NCBI GenBank assembly: GCA_008508345.1
Contig: QNGE01000966.1
Location: forward strand, 26,063 to 90,062
Length of the DNA stretch: 64,000 nt
Direction: 5' to 3'
Source of the DNA: Paragonimus westermani
Lineage: Eukaryota > Platyhelminthes > Trematoda > Plagiorchiida > Troglotrematidae
Both the position numbers and the translations under genes were made by a program. Shown piece by piece: positions 38,734-50,889 of the stretch. Every line of letters starts with the position of its first letter. Position 1 is the first letter of the stretch. Below the pieces are notes generated by a model that searched no databases, had not been told where the DNA came from, and was given only the letters and a program-made list of their open reading frames with translations.

Positions 38734-41700
38734 TGGGTGTTCGTAACTGTGGTCCAGCTTATGACAGCTGGATCACTTGTCAGATTTACGTACAAACCAT
38801 TATTCCCTGCGCTAGAGTGATACTGAATGCATAGCTGGAAATCTTGACCTGGTCACCTGGTGATCGCAATGTAGACATAAAGAAGCATACGGCGACCAAT
38901 ATGTACACGATAAACATAATGTTTGACAGAATGTAACGCGCGCTGTGTCCTTGAGTTGAACCGAATTGGGCTGACCCGTACAATTGCAACATTGCTTCTA
39001 TGGTCGGAAACATTTATGGTGCAAATGGCAATTGGCTCCTACATGGAGTACTCTCAAACGTCACACGTGAGTGGAGCAATGCTATACAGTTGTCTCTCGC
39101 GATATGCTGATTCACATTCAACCAGGTCAATGGTTAAATCCAATGTGTGATGTTCAGACACATCGGTTGTAGACTCAATCATTATTCCAGATGCGTTCAA
39201 CTGCAAAACTTTGAAATGACTCCATTCCTGTTGTAATTACTGGCAGCTCATAGAATACTGAATACATGGATACGACCAATATTTCTTGCTAGTTGAAAAT
39301 ATGAACTGAGCGCACACCCGCACTCGACCAACTGTTCTCAAAGCCGACAAACCGCAGGTGATGAGAGTACATATCTCACTGAATTAGCAACATTAAGAGT
39401 GGCTTTAATCTTCATGGGAATTTGTTGACCAGCCAAGTTCAGCAGGTCATTTCAGAATTACAGGCAAATTCCGTCGGTGACCCCACTTGTTTAACTGCAC
39501 CGCAACCAGCCAAGTGTACACTAGAGTGAAACAACTTCTACACTTAGGACTAAACACACGTATACAGAAGAGTGTGATTAAACATTAACTCCTCAAGCTG
39601 TCGCTGTGTGAAACTTACTGAAGTGACCTTGAATGAAGATGGCACATTTAAACACATTCACCGATATCGGCCATAGGTCATGGAATGACTTAGGTATGTC
39701 CAGAAGATCACATCTTAGTGAGGCAATCCACCAGGAGGTTCCAGAGGACTACACTATGTTCACTAATTTAAATGAAGTAGGTAAAGTAATCGTACAGTGT
39801 GAATGCCATTCGTCGGTTACTCGTGTTTATTTGGGGGAGTGAGAACAAATATAAGTGGTCACATGCTATACAGGCCAAACCCTTGACTTTTCAACTCTTG
39901 CCAGTTGGAAGTGGTATCAACAGACAAACAAGTACAGAGGCGTTGAGTACCTACCCCTTTTGCCTACCTTTAAGTAATCTGAAAGAACGAAGTAATGGAC
40001 TCGTTTGGCGTCTGACATCAGAGTATCCCTGCTTTAGAATCATCGCTCACAGATTCATACATGATTAGTATGAGTGTTTTGCATGATTGACCACTCCCTC
40101 CACAATTCCGTTCACCCAGCAACATTTCTGCAGAGAGACATTTTTTCTGTGCTTAAAATTATTACTATATCTAGATCCAGTGCATCTGCTTGTTTCGCTT
40201 CTTGTTTCTTAGACAAGAGTCAGTGTTGTGAGCAAGGATTTACTTCAAATCAGTGAATGTCAACACCTACTGATCCGTATGAATGTTGCATGCTCTTTAT
40301 TTGTGAAGAATCAGACAACATGACATACGGCCAAATGTTGTAACAAAATGAAACGAGATGTCATCGAGATATAGCTCTGTCAGATCGTACAGTTCAAGGT
40401 ATGACTTCAGTGGAATATTAGGACCATCACAGTAAGGATGTAAATAGGATTCCTTCAAAACAGGAAGAAGTTTTGTTGACCTGAACTTGGATAGATATTT
40501 TGGCATTTTAAAACTGCCCACTTTTTACTCGCTCCAGAAGGAAACAACCATGTGTCTTTTCATATTCTAAGATGACAGTTTTATCGTTCACTTCTTGAGA
40601 GTATGACTAGTTTCACATAATCCATACCAAAAATACAACCATACCTGTTGCTGTGGCCTACAGGACAATAGTTAAGTGCACTATTGGTCATTATTTCACA
40701 TTCCGTTTCTGTTCTCAACCACAGAATGGTGTGTCATTCTAGCTGGTTTACATAGACTGTCTTCCTTGACACCGATTTTATGATCGAATTAATTTATTCT
40801 GCTTGATTTTGATTGGACCTTAAGAGACGTTTGTAGGTCATATATTCACTTTGGTGACAATCGATATGGGGTTACATAAACGATTGAACAAAACTGCCAT
40901 TCATAGGTATTTGTGCGACAATGGAAAAATGTCTAACAGTTGAGGGGGTAATTTTGGGTTAAGTTTCAGGCTACTGCGTTTTAAATCTCTCAGTTGCTGT
41001 TTGGTACTAACATGAGATTATAGGTTTTTGGTTAGTTCCTTTTGATTCTTTAGTTGTGCAACTTTTACTGGTGTGTTTCGGTTTCATTAGGTCCAAATTC
41101 AGCCGGGGCACTATCAACAGAACCTGACCTTCTAGAAATGACCATCTATGGCAATCGTAGGATTGCGCATGTTGAGGTGATCTAAGTGTTGCCCCCCATT
41201 ACTTCACTGTTGCTCAATAGGTGATGAATGATCGCACCGGCCAGAGGCCAATACACGGAGCAACGGTGTATCCAGTGGCTGTTGTGTGTATATCTTATTC
41301 TTTTGGCATGTGTATTTGTGCACAAGTCATATTTTAGTGTGCACATTTTTGAGATGATACAATGTGGAATAAACTTGAGTAGAGACACTCGTGCTCTACT
41401 AAAATTGTGATCATCTTTATGACACTAACCTGAATTTTTATGTATATTTAAACATACGATTGTGATTGTGACAGTGTCTACCTACATCTAGGCTCAGTGG
41501 GCAAAGTTATAATCTGACTCACGATTTGCTGAAAACGTTTTAGTAGATCACGGACAGCATAAATCACTTAGCACACGAAGTTTATTTTATACGCATTCAA
41601 TAAATTCCAATGTGCCTGTTGCCTTTATTTTGTTCCGGATTTATTCGGGGTTCAGATCCAAGCGGAACCGCGTGAATTACCTAAAGGCTTGCGAAAATGA

Positions 41701-44129
41701 TCGAACTAAGGTGTCGGTTAGTGAAGTCGTGTTAAACATAAAGTCGTTCACAAGTTGCACTGGTGATTCAGTGTTAGTAATACAAAATATCTTAGAAGTG
41801 TAATGACATGGATTAACAAACGTACCGAAAGTAAATCTGATGATGCTTTCGTGAAGCGATAAGTTAAGTGGAGAAGTCAAAGCAGAGATTTGTGTAAGGA
41901 TATTAGTGACAGATCACTTGTAAATTAGGTAAAATGTTGCTTCTTACACCTAACGGATCTATATGTAGGACGGTACGTTGGTGCACACGTAGATTATAGA
42001 TGTATTCAGAATAATCTCCAGTAGACCATAAATCTGTGTATGACTGGAACCCTCTGAATGCAGTTTGAGTTCCTGGTGCCCTAACAGACCTTACAGCGGA
42101 TAACACAATTTCAGATTCCCGTAATACACATGAAGTTAACATGCTACTTTCATATTGTCGGTGTCATAATGTTTGGCTGTGATCTACGGGAGTAGCTGTT
42201 ATACTCTCTCACTCATGTCACTTGAGGTGGTTTAAAATTTGCATTCATCGTTTCGACTTCCTTCTTAATGCATAACCATGGAATTATCCTGTTTACGTCG
42301 CACATTCACTCCCAACCTATTCCTTTTTATTAATTTTGGTCACACTTATCAAGAAGTAATTGCACTGAGATGTACTCATGGCCTATTGCTTTCAAATTTC
42401 TTTCTTAAGCGTTCGATCTCTGTCGGCCTTGAAGTAATAGTCAGTGTCAATTCAGCCATTAAGTTGCGAAAGCTCATCGAACAACTGAAGTGCTTTACAT
42501 CAATATTTGTTCAAACAACACATTTTTCCGTACCCTGTCGTCGCATTTATCGGCTATGTATGGTTTCGGCTAAAGCTAATGGTTTAACGCTTGTATAGTT
42601 GATCTGAAACAAGAGCGACTGAACTATCTTTCTGTCAATGACTGTTCCAAAATTTTCACATATCCGTCTGCCAATAACCTTTATTAATTCCAGACAGGTG
42701 TCTCGATGAGACAGTGAAATCTTCGTGTAGGTTTCTGCTATCCTAAGCGAAAAGAAATATTCCCACATTTTTCCATTGGCAACTTAGTGTGTCTTGTTTT
42801 CGAGCGCGCATTATAGTTTACTGAATCTATCTCACCTCCTCGAAAATTCAATTCATGCTCATCGTGTCCAAATCAAGAACGCTGCTTACACTGATGTCAA
42901 GGTACATGCGTATCCCCTTTCAAGTCCGCATGTGTAGGTTCTAAATAATCAGTGCCCATGAACGTCAATATCCGATGGAGTATTGAAAACTGTTACCTAC
43001 ATTAAATGTCAGATATAGTTTACACTGCTTATCGTTCTACCTCGTGCAGCTTGCACAACTTTGCATGACTCTATACACCATCGAGACCCTTCACAAAAGC
43101 CACCACAACTTAAGTGGTTTCAACCTCACCTACGCTCACCTCACATGTCGATTTTTCTGAGACAAATCTGAGAAGGTTGAATAGAAATTATTAACAAAAT
43201 GAACTGCTTGATGTCGTGCGGTGATACTGGCCAGTCAGATGTTTCTGCGAATACTCGGGTTCCTTAACCGATAAATGAGTAGATTTCTATAGCAGCGAGT
43301 TAGGCTGTTAAGTGATCGACTCTGAACTTGCTTAACTCAATATTTCGGAATAGGTCGCGTGTTTAAGAAGAAACAACTTCGTGCGAAACGTTACGAAAAA
43401 AGCGTCGTTTTTTACCAGCTTAGTTTTGCTGGTTTTGTTATCATGCCTCTATTACTTCGCCGGAATTTTTACAACTAACTTTAAAGATACAACGTTTGGT
43501 CTAACCCACGTCCAGCTAACTTGGTCGTATAAGAAATTTGCTCGCGTAAGTTGACAAGTTGAAATTTCATTCTTCTTCTAACACTTTCTTGATAATTTAT
43601 TTCATGCTTCCACAAAAGTTGTTTTTTTTAAATAGTTTCTAGTGCTGAGAATTGGCTTTCGTTAAGCAACACCTTGGCTTCTTGTTTCGCAGATATTTGT
43701 GACTCATAACGTTGAAGCCGACAAATGTTTGGTAGCCTCAGAGGTTTTCTTATGTGAGGAAGAAGAGCACCGGAACATTAATGACATTTGATTTATTAGA
43801 AATGATCACCACTCTGAACGCTAAATGAACTAGTTGATTGGCAACGACGAAACTTGTATAAGTTGCCAGATATCTGTTTAAAACGCTGCTTACTACAGAC
43901 ATGAAATTTTACAGTACAATTGCTAAATGAAGAACAACAATCGTATATCCATGTACACATTAATCAAGCGACATATTTGTAAATACACCTTATCCAACCT
44001 ACATTCGAATGCGTTTATAACTGTCCATTCGGGTATCGAGAATGTCTTGATATCGCTTTTTATATAATAAATTAAAGCGAGAGTGGTTGAGCGCTCAGAT
44101 TTGATAATTCGGTCGTGCCTAATGTGAAG
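38734..44129. other. long interval without a supported gene
   Basis: AT-rich. The longest plus frame (42278-42598, 106 codons) overlaps the end of a 73-codon minus frame and neither has a known domain. No repeats of note were seen by eye. Confidence 0.45.
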
Positions 44130-44330
44130 TGAATGGCGCAGTGGTCAACACGGTTGCCTCATGATTGGAATGGCCGGAGTTCAGCTGCCGGCCGTGGCAA
44201 GGATATGCACTACTGGCGAGCTCTAGTGAGAGCAAAACTCGAGTCTAGTGCTTCTTTTCGAAAGAGGCGGGCTGGATAGTCTATCTGGATGCGAACGCTG
44301 CGATCAAATGTGAGTGATGGTCAACCTGAA
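44130..44330 (+). mobile_element. SINE-like repeat, family B, copy 2
   Basis: The head GTGAATGGCGCAGTGGTCAA carries a box A-like core, and GGAGTTCAGCTGCCGG sits where box B is expected. The body GCACTACTGGCGAGCTCTAG and CTCGAGTCTAGTGCTTC, followed by AAGAGG and GAGTGATGGTCAA blocks, matches copy 1 at 18.84-19.02 kb. This copy keeps the longer tRNA-like head. Confidence 0.6.
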
Positions 44331-44504
44331 AATAAACCAAATCTCCGACTACTCATCAGTAAACTACATAACCGCACATAAGTCTATGACTCATCGAAAT
44401 TGGCGTCATTCATGAGACACATTGCGCAGATCGCATCACTTTAGGCGGTTTTATGACTGCCGTCTCTCTATGACTCTAAACCTTTGGCAGTCGCCCAAGT
44501 CATG

Positions 44505-44665
44505 GTCATCGTCTAGGTTCCCTTGATGCAGGATGAATTTCTGTTCTTCCCCACATACGGTGTGACTGGGAATCGACCTCGGACGGGGCCCGCGTTCCGC
44601 GAGTGAGTTCGACTCATAGGATCAAGCGCGATTTACGGTCGCCTCTACAGTATGTATGATTCCAG
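44505..44665 (-). mobile_element. tRNA-derived SINE-like sequence, minus strand
   Basis: The minus strand contains CGAGGTCGATTCCCAGTCAC, with an intact box B core GGTCGATTCCC at 44568-44578, preceded by a GC-rich block. It lies 200 bases from the family B copy, in the opposite orientation, and is a different sequence. It does not fold into a convincing tRNA by inspection, so a tRNA-derived repeat is the better call. Confidence 0.4.
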
Positions 44666-46054
44666 CTGCTCATGTCTGAACGAAATGTTGAATGTAAATT
44701 GGTACTGCATTTGAAATGTGGAGGAAGCTGTTTCGGGGGATAATTCCCTGAGATTTATCAAGACATCTAAAACTGTTTTGCAAACGGTATGTTACGGAGT
44801 ATGGAGAAACGTTTGAATCCATATACTGCATGCTTTCCTGATATCAGCTTTGTATGTTTCACTGATCGGTTAGTTGACGTAAACTCGAGTCTGATGTAGG
44901 CAGCTGAATCTTACCTTAGACGTCTTCAAAATGCCTGTGATCCATGTTTTTTCGATAAGTCCAAAAAAATATATCGCTATCATAATATCGAGGTGATTTC
45001 AAATGGCGAGCTTCCTGATCTCAAAAAACTACTTGCACATTCAGCGGAATGCTACAAAATCTAACTGACGCTACAAGTAAATACTTCATAACGTGCTACT
45101 GACAAGTTTCAGACTAGCAACTCAGTGGTCGGCATGGAAAAATTACTACAGAATAGGTGTTTTTTGACCCACACACAGCGTTTAAATTCACATCCGAGGC
45201 AGATTATTTCATGTATTAAGGGAAGTCATCAATTTGTTGTTAGAATCTACCTGTCTCGACTGTTTACTAGCATGATCGTGATAGGTCGCAAAGTGCCATC
45301 ACCACAAAAACCAAATGTAACCGTCCGCTTAATGATCAAGAATGGCACGGTAAGAGAGATAAGCAATCTTAGGACTCCTGGATATCTGCCACTGGTGACA
45401 ACGCCACAAAGTTTGGTTTTTACATTCTGTTGCCCAGATTAAGCCTGAACAACATATTGCGCTGCCTGATAAACTTGCTCGCTTGTCCTGTCCTGCTTGT
45501 AATGGTTTGATAAAATGGGTTGAAAACCATCTTTCAACACAATTCGAAGACGGTCTGGTTAAATCCATCCGTATTAGAAATCTGACAGACACAGACTACC
45601 TAATTGGCCCCAGTAGAGTTTGTCATGCAATCTACAATGTTACCATGTGTGCGTGCGCCGGTTGAAAATAAGAAAACCCCAATTGGTACACTGCCTTGCA
45701 TGAGAATGGTGCAGCACATCATTTACTGTGTACCAGTAAGTGACGTCGGAAACCGTCTGCAAAATTCTGAATGACGTAGATATCAAGACGTTTCTGACAA
45801 TGAGATTAACACTGTGTTCGAACTTCATGATGTCCAAGCATAGCTCATTCATTCAGAAAATCGAACAATTTCGCACATTTCATTAAATGGGTAGGTTTTC
45901 CACGAGTATATGGTAGACATATGACATGGGAATCCAAAATTACATTAAACGAATGGAGCTGTCGCTCGCTATCACCACGTTAGCGTGGATAAATACAATT
46001 CGTCTTGGACGGCCAGTTTAGACTGGCTATGTTAGGTAGGGTTTGAAAGTGTTT
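44666..46054. other. interval without a recognised feature
   Basis: Short open frames at 45.1-45.9 kb on both strands are protein-like in length (up to 105 codons) but matched nothing recognisable. Confidence 0.4.
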
Positions 46055-46060
46055 ATGATA

Positions 46061-46230
46061 CCTCCTGATGTTCATCTCTGAACCGACATTCCACCGCCGG
46101 CTTTGTTCTTGCTTGGTAGAAATAGCCAGGATAGAGGATCGAAACGGATACATCTCTCTCAACTTGACGAGTCCAAACAAGGAGGAGGTCGGTCGTGGAT
46201 TGTCGGTTCTAAGGTGAACATCAAGAAGCA
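46061..46230. repeat. imperfect inverted repeat (fold-back)
   Basis: The left arm (46061-46110, CCTCCTGATGTTCATCTCTG and onward) is matched by the reverse complement of the right arm (46181-46230, whose complement reads CTTCTTGATGTTCACCTTAG) over about 50 bases with scattered mismatches. A spacer of about 70 bases separates them. The arms share the block GAACCGACA(T/A)TCCAC. The arrangement could be a MITE-like element or a tail-to-tail duplication. Confidence 0.6.
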
Positions 46231-46924
46231 TTACAAGACGAATAAACAAATATTCGAGGAATATGATGGTACCACCCTAAAATTAAGTGGAATACCAGAG
46301 CGTGATTAGAATTTCCGATATCAGAAGTCATGTGTTGACCGCACATCTTTCAAATGATCTAAAACATTTTCAGTTAACTGAACAGAGGCTGCAGCTACAC
46401 ACCAGAAAGTTCAGCGGTAGGGGCCACTGAAAGTTCGGGGACCAAATATGCCGTCAGTGGAAACGGCGGCATCATAACCTTGGGCACATGGCGTGGGACA
46501 TCGATGGGGTGAATGGATGTACTGACGTTTTCAGTGAACCCAACAGCCTGTACCAAGATTACAGTTAAGCTTTTCTCCTCCTAACAGCAATTACCAAGTG
46601 CCTCTTGTCTGGTTGGGTTGTTGATTTCAATTCCGTGTTACTTCCGTGTGCCCTAAGTTTGCCATTATCAGTGCTGCAAAAGTAACATTGTACACAACTG
46701 AAGTATGACTTGCTGAGTCTAGAATTATACAGATCATTCTCCACTGCTCATCATAAAACTTACAGTTAGTTCATCTGCTCTGAAGACGTTTACGTATCAG
46801 ACGTGACCCATCACTAATAAATTTCTGTTTGGACAGTCAGTCTCTTGGATGATTCAACTGATTCTGCATGACAGATGGTAAAGTGGGTAACTAGATCCAA
46901 ATGTGAAATTAGTTATCTTCTATT

Positions 46925-47005
46925 GTGGTTTTGTAGTTCAGCTGATAGAGCGGTTGACACACCTTAGCATGCTGTTTCTGTCGTTGGTTCGAATCCAGCC
47001 GAAGT
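46925..47005 (+). mobile_element. tRNA-derived SINE head, family A
   Basis: TAGTTCAGCTGATAGAGCGG forms a good box A and D-arm, and GGTTCGAATCC at 46986-46996 is a perfect box B. The intervening CTTAGCATGCTGTTTCTGTC is shared with the 26.0-26.2 kb SINE. The D and T arms pair, but there is no clear anticodon stem and the acceptor stem depends on wobble pairs. This favours a SINE head over a functional tRNA gene. Confidence 0.55.
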
Positions 47006-47679
47006 TTACATTTTTCGACACTGGGTCACTTTTAAGCAACCGTTTATCAGTAGTGAACAGGCTAATGTGTGCACCGTTAATGCCGTACAGCTAACGAATG
47101 GTGCACAAACGGAGCTTTTGTTTAATTCCGCCGCACTCTCGGTGGTTACAGCGGAATTTCGGCGGACACTTTCGGGCAGTTAATTTTATAGGCGGTGAAT
47201 ATTACCTACTTTTAATGGAGGTGTGTTGACTAGTAGTTGTTGTGAACTGTTCATCTTACCTTGGATCGTTTCATTATCGGCTGTCGTTGATTATTGAGAG
47301 GGGCTGCCATCAGATGGGATCAACTTTGCGATCAACGCGATCCTGCCTAATAGCTGAAGGTGAATCGTAACCTTTTCTACAGGGGAATCATAGCACACAC
47401 ACGCAGTAAGATTTATATTTCGCATCTACAAAACTTTGGCGGAGTTAACAGTGCGTACAGAGAGGCGGTCAACATTCTGGGTAAGTAAGTGTGTATAGTT
47501 GCAAATGAAGAGAAACTTTTGAGCACGCAGACGGTAACGTAACCGACTCAATGCAGATTTCAGTGTGGTAAGTCAGAATCAAATCAGAGATTCCACCACA
47601 GCACAAATCACAAGGCCCAGATTTGATGTCCACCGCCATCTTCGAAAAATGGGCCACGGAATTGGCATAACCACTCACA

Positions 47680-49004
47680 GCACCTTTCAATCACTCCTTC
47701 TCAATCGATTGTCTGCCAAAAACCTGGAAACAGTTCACAATCACACTCATGTTTACCGTTGAGTGTAAAGATGACCCAGCAAACTAACGACCAACAGCGT
47801 TGCTTTCAGTGGTCTCTAAATTACTAGAGAGCTTATTAGATGTCACTCTCTTGGTTAAGGTTGAAGACCTCTAGCTCATCACCAAGAAGCACCATGATAT
47901 TTCCAAGGGATACTCACGCTTCATGAATCTACTGTTTGAACGAAAGCTTCAGATGTAAGATTGGTGGTTGACGTGGTTTGACTCAGTTTTTCCAAAGTTT
48001 CCGGGAGAGTTGATCGTTTCATCTTGTTGGGCAAATTGAATAGTTCTGACCCTGATAAGTGCTTACTCACCTGGCTAGAGTATTATCTGATTGAACGTAG
48101 GTTCAATGTCAACGTGAATGGACAACTATGCGAGTGAATCTCAGCAAACAGCGGCGTTCCACAACGGTCAGCTTGGGACCACTGCTATTCACCTTTTCGT
48201 TCTTAGGCTACCCAGTACAATCAAGTCACTTATGTTTCCTTACACCTGTGACACCAATCTCTGGTGATTTCGATAGAGTACCCAGGAGACGTGGTGATAT
48301 TACAACACGATTCGGATTGCCTAAATCAGTGGTCAATACCGAAAAACTTGTTGTTCAATGTTAACAAGTGTAAAGTCATGCATGTTCGCCAACAAAATTG
48401 TACTGGCTACTACTTCGTCGAAACGAGGCTGCTTATGTCAGCATGTGAGCAGGAACTAAAGGCAGTCGTGGCAGAAAGTTTGAGCTCGTCTACACGTTGT
48501 CTTGTCGTGGCCGAAGAGGCATAAATAAACTTGAATCTCGTGGGAAGAATTTGTGGTGCTTCCACCGTGAAGTATTTTGCAGTATGATCACGTCCCTAAT
48601 CTGCCCACACCTGGGAATAAGCTTGTCGTTCTTAGCACATTGGAAGGGTTCACAGAGGGGACAGTAAAAGAATTATGGGGTTCAGGAAAACACCCTAGTT
48701 GGGAGGACTGGTAGAATTTGGTCAATTCTAGATGAATTGCAGGTGTCTCAGGGGAGACCTAATTCTTACGTACAAAATGTTCCATACCTCGAATCGTCCA
48801 GTGGCACATCTCCTCCCACTAAATAATGACTATAGTTTAGGAGGTCACTCGGTGAGCCTGAGTAATGGAACAAGCAGGTTACTTTGCAGACAGAACTGCT
48901 TCATACTTAGGTTCTGTTCACATTGGAATGCACTATTCAACTCTGCAGTCAAGGCTAAATTGGTTGATAGTTTCAAAATATTGCGCGATTGGGCACATAT
49001 GTGA
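47680..49004 (+). mobile_element. CR1/Jockey-type LINE reverse transcriptase relic
   Basis: Blocks of a non-LTR RT occur in order over three frames. They are a WKQFTITL-like block then KDDPAN-RPTALLSVVSKLLE near 47.77 kb (expected NYRPVSLTSV), a KGYSRFMNLL block near 47.92 kb, SLGPLLFTFSF at 48.17 kb, a broken catalytic region YTCDTNLW near 48.24 kb (expected LFADDV) and LLFNVNKCKVMHV near 48.36 kb. The thumb and C-terminus follow: CLRGDLILTYKM near 48.75 kb, GHSVSLSNGTSRLLCRQNCF near 48.84-48.90 kb and WNALFNSAVKAKLVDSFK to 49.0 kb. The last 90 codons are one intact frame. Earlier parts contain many stops. No apurinic endonuclease domain or 3' tail was identified. Confidence 0.78.
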
Positions 49005-50273
49005 GATTTCATCAGAGCAGAAAGAAGACATATATTGCGATATGTTAACATTTCATTTACTCTCATCAGTCGCAAACGTAAAACATGCCAGTTTCAAACA
49101 TATGTGAGAGACAACCGGCACTACAAGTTTCCTACCTGACACACTAGCTCAATCCTGCAGGTCAACAAATACGTACGTTTGCTTGAATGATATTTCAGTG
49201 TGTTTCTGTATTTGTTGCTCATATGACTGTAGCCAGTAGCTTCACTGAATTTACTTCTTTTTTGAGTTCCAGTCACTTGTTTTACTATCTGTAAACCGCG
49301 CAACGTAATTTTCCACTAACGCACACACAGATAAGAATGCGAAAGCGAAGATCTTCTCCCCCCCCCGTAACAACCTGTCAACCTATGAACATACGAGTAG
49401 CTGCACCACAAAGGAAGGACAATCCAACAAGTTTCTTCCCAAATGACTGAAGACTGTTAGAAAGGAAACCGTCTGTATAAACACCGACGGACGGCACCTA
49501 GCATCATTATTTGCAAGATACATAACCCAGAACGGGTGCAGTCGAAGTTTCTGTAACTTTCCAGAGCAACCGGAAAATCATGCCTTAGTTTGTTGAAGTT
49601 TTGGCTACCAAACGTCATATCTTCCTCTAGTGTACTCAGAAGCAACTTGTATTTACTCTTTGGCTACCCCGGTAGTCAGTATTCCCATAATTTTGATTTC
49701 CAATTTAGTGTCCGTTTGCTTAATCTCTCAAGCCATGATTTCCGCTCTGTGGGATGTTGACTTGTTTACACTTAATTATCTGTCCATGTGTGATCACAGT
49801 GTACAAAGGTTTCGCACTGTGGTGGGTAGCTGATCAGAACGTGTCCATGTTGTACTATCTAATCGCTGCACATCACTTTACAAACCTAATGGAGGGTTCT
49901 CCCAATGGGTTCTTCAACAGATTACGAATCATCATGGGGTTGCGCACGATAACGGGGCCACGCTTCCATCAAACTTCTGACCACATTACGCCATTATTTT
50001 TGCACAGTCTTGAACCTAGGTGATAAACAAATGTTTGATTCTTCGCATTCTTTCACGAAAGTTATGTACGTTTAGGTTTCCCCTTATTGCTTCCCAGTCT
50101 CTGGGTGAACTTTGTCACACTTGCAACACATCTTTTACGATTTGTTTGCAGTTATATTTCTCATAATCAGTCCGACTACGTGTATATCATACATAGCGTG
50201 TAGGCCGTTTGCATAGAAACTATTCTGAATCCATTCACCGTTGTCACATGGACATAATTTTCGGTTAGTTCGT
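49005..50273. other. interval without a recognised feature
   Basis: AT-rich, with a C-homopolymer of nine at about 49.36 kb and short overlapping frames. An 89-codon frame at 49.75-50.02 kb matches nothing known. Confidence 0.45.
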
Positions 50274-50633
50274 ATGATAGTGTTTATGATTCTTCTGATT
50301 ACTTTTGTTGACATTAATTGCGAATTTGCTATTGTCCACATCTTTGTTTCTACCAATGACGATGTCTTTTTGATTGACGTATCGACGCTATCCCAAAAAA
50401 CAATTGATTCACTCGTAATCGACCGAGCAGTTTTGTGTAAACACCATTTCTTGTACACTGATTTCCCAGTGATTAATAGTACCACACATTTGTTGTTTCA
50501 GTCGGGTACTGTTCAACACCGACAACACTTTCTAGACTACATAGTGATTTACCTGTTCATAGTTATCCCATGTCTCGTTCCCCATCCATTCCCTGTTAAT
50601 TACAGTGCTCCGACGTTCGTCTTCTGCCAGTAA
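50274..50633 (+). CDS. possible short secreted-type ORF, uncharacterised
   Basis: From the first ATG at 50274, 119 codons run to a TAA at 50631-50633. The N-terminus MIVFMILLITFVDINC has the hydrophobic core of a signal peptide, a second hydrophobic stretch (YIVIYLFIVIPCLV) lies near the C-terminus and one NST sequon is present. The overlapping minus strand is also open for 116 codons, which weakens the case. No family is recognised and no splice or promoter signal supports it. It is probably chance in AT-rich DNA. Confidence 0.12.
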   Translation: MIVFMILLITFVDINCEFAIVHIFVSTNDDVFLIDVSTLSQKTIDSLVIDRAVLCKHHFLYTDFPVINSTTHLLFQSGTVQHRQHFLDYIVIYLFIVIPCLVPHPFPVNYSAPTFVFCQ

Positions 50634-50889
50634 TCAAATAACTCTATCATAATTTAACATTGGATAGACAGCTGCAGGTTGGAATCTATGAACTATTCAT
50701 GGTGCAGTAGCCTCTCTGTCCACCTATCGCTCCTGCCCGGTAATCGCCGGACAGCAGCCTCACTGGATTTTTGGCAACGATTAACAAAGCACTGACCCCA
50801 CTGAATACCAATTCCAGCTCGAACCATTCAGCCTGTCAGATCTACTCATAATGATATGGAACGTTTATCAAGAGTTCAGGCCTACGTAA

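Noticed and set aside
42278..42768. 106-codon plus and 73-codon minus frames
   Set aside because: They overlap partly and neither shows a domain, signal peptide or conserved block.
46925..47005. A functional tRNA gene
   Set aside because: Box A and box B are good and two arms pair, but no proper anticodon stem forms, the acceptor relies on wobble pairs, and the core recurs in a SINE at 26 kb.
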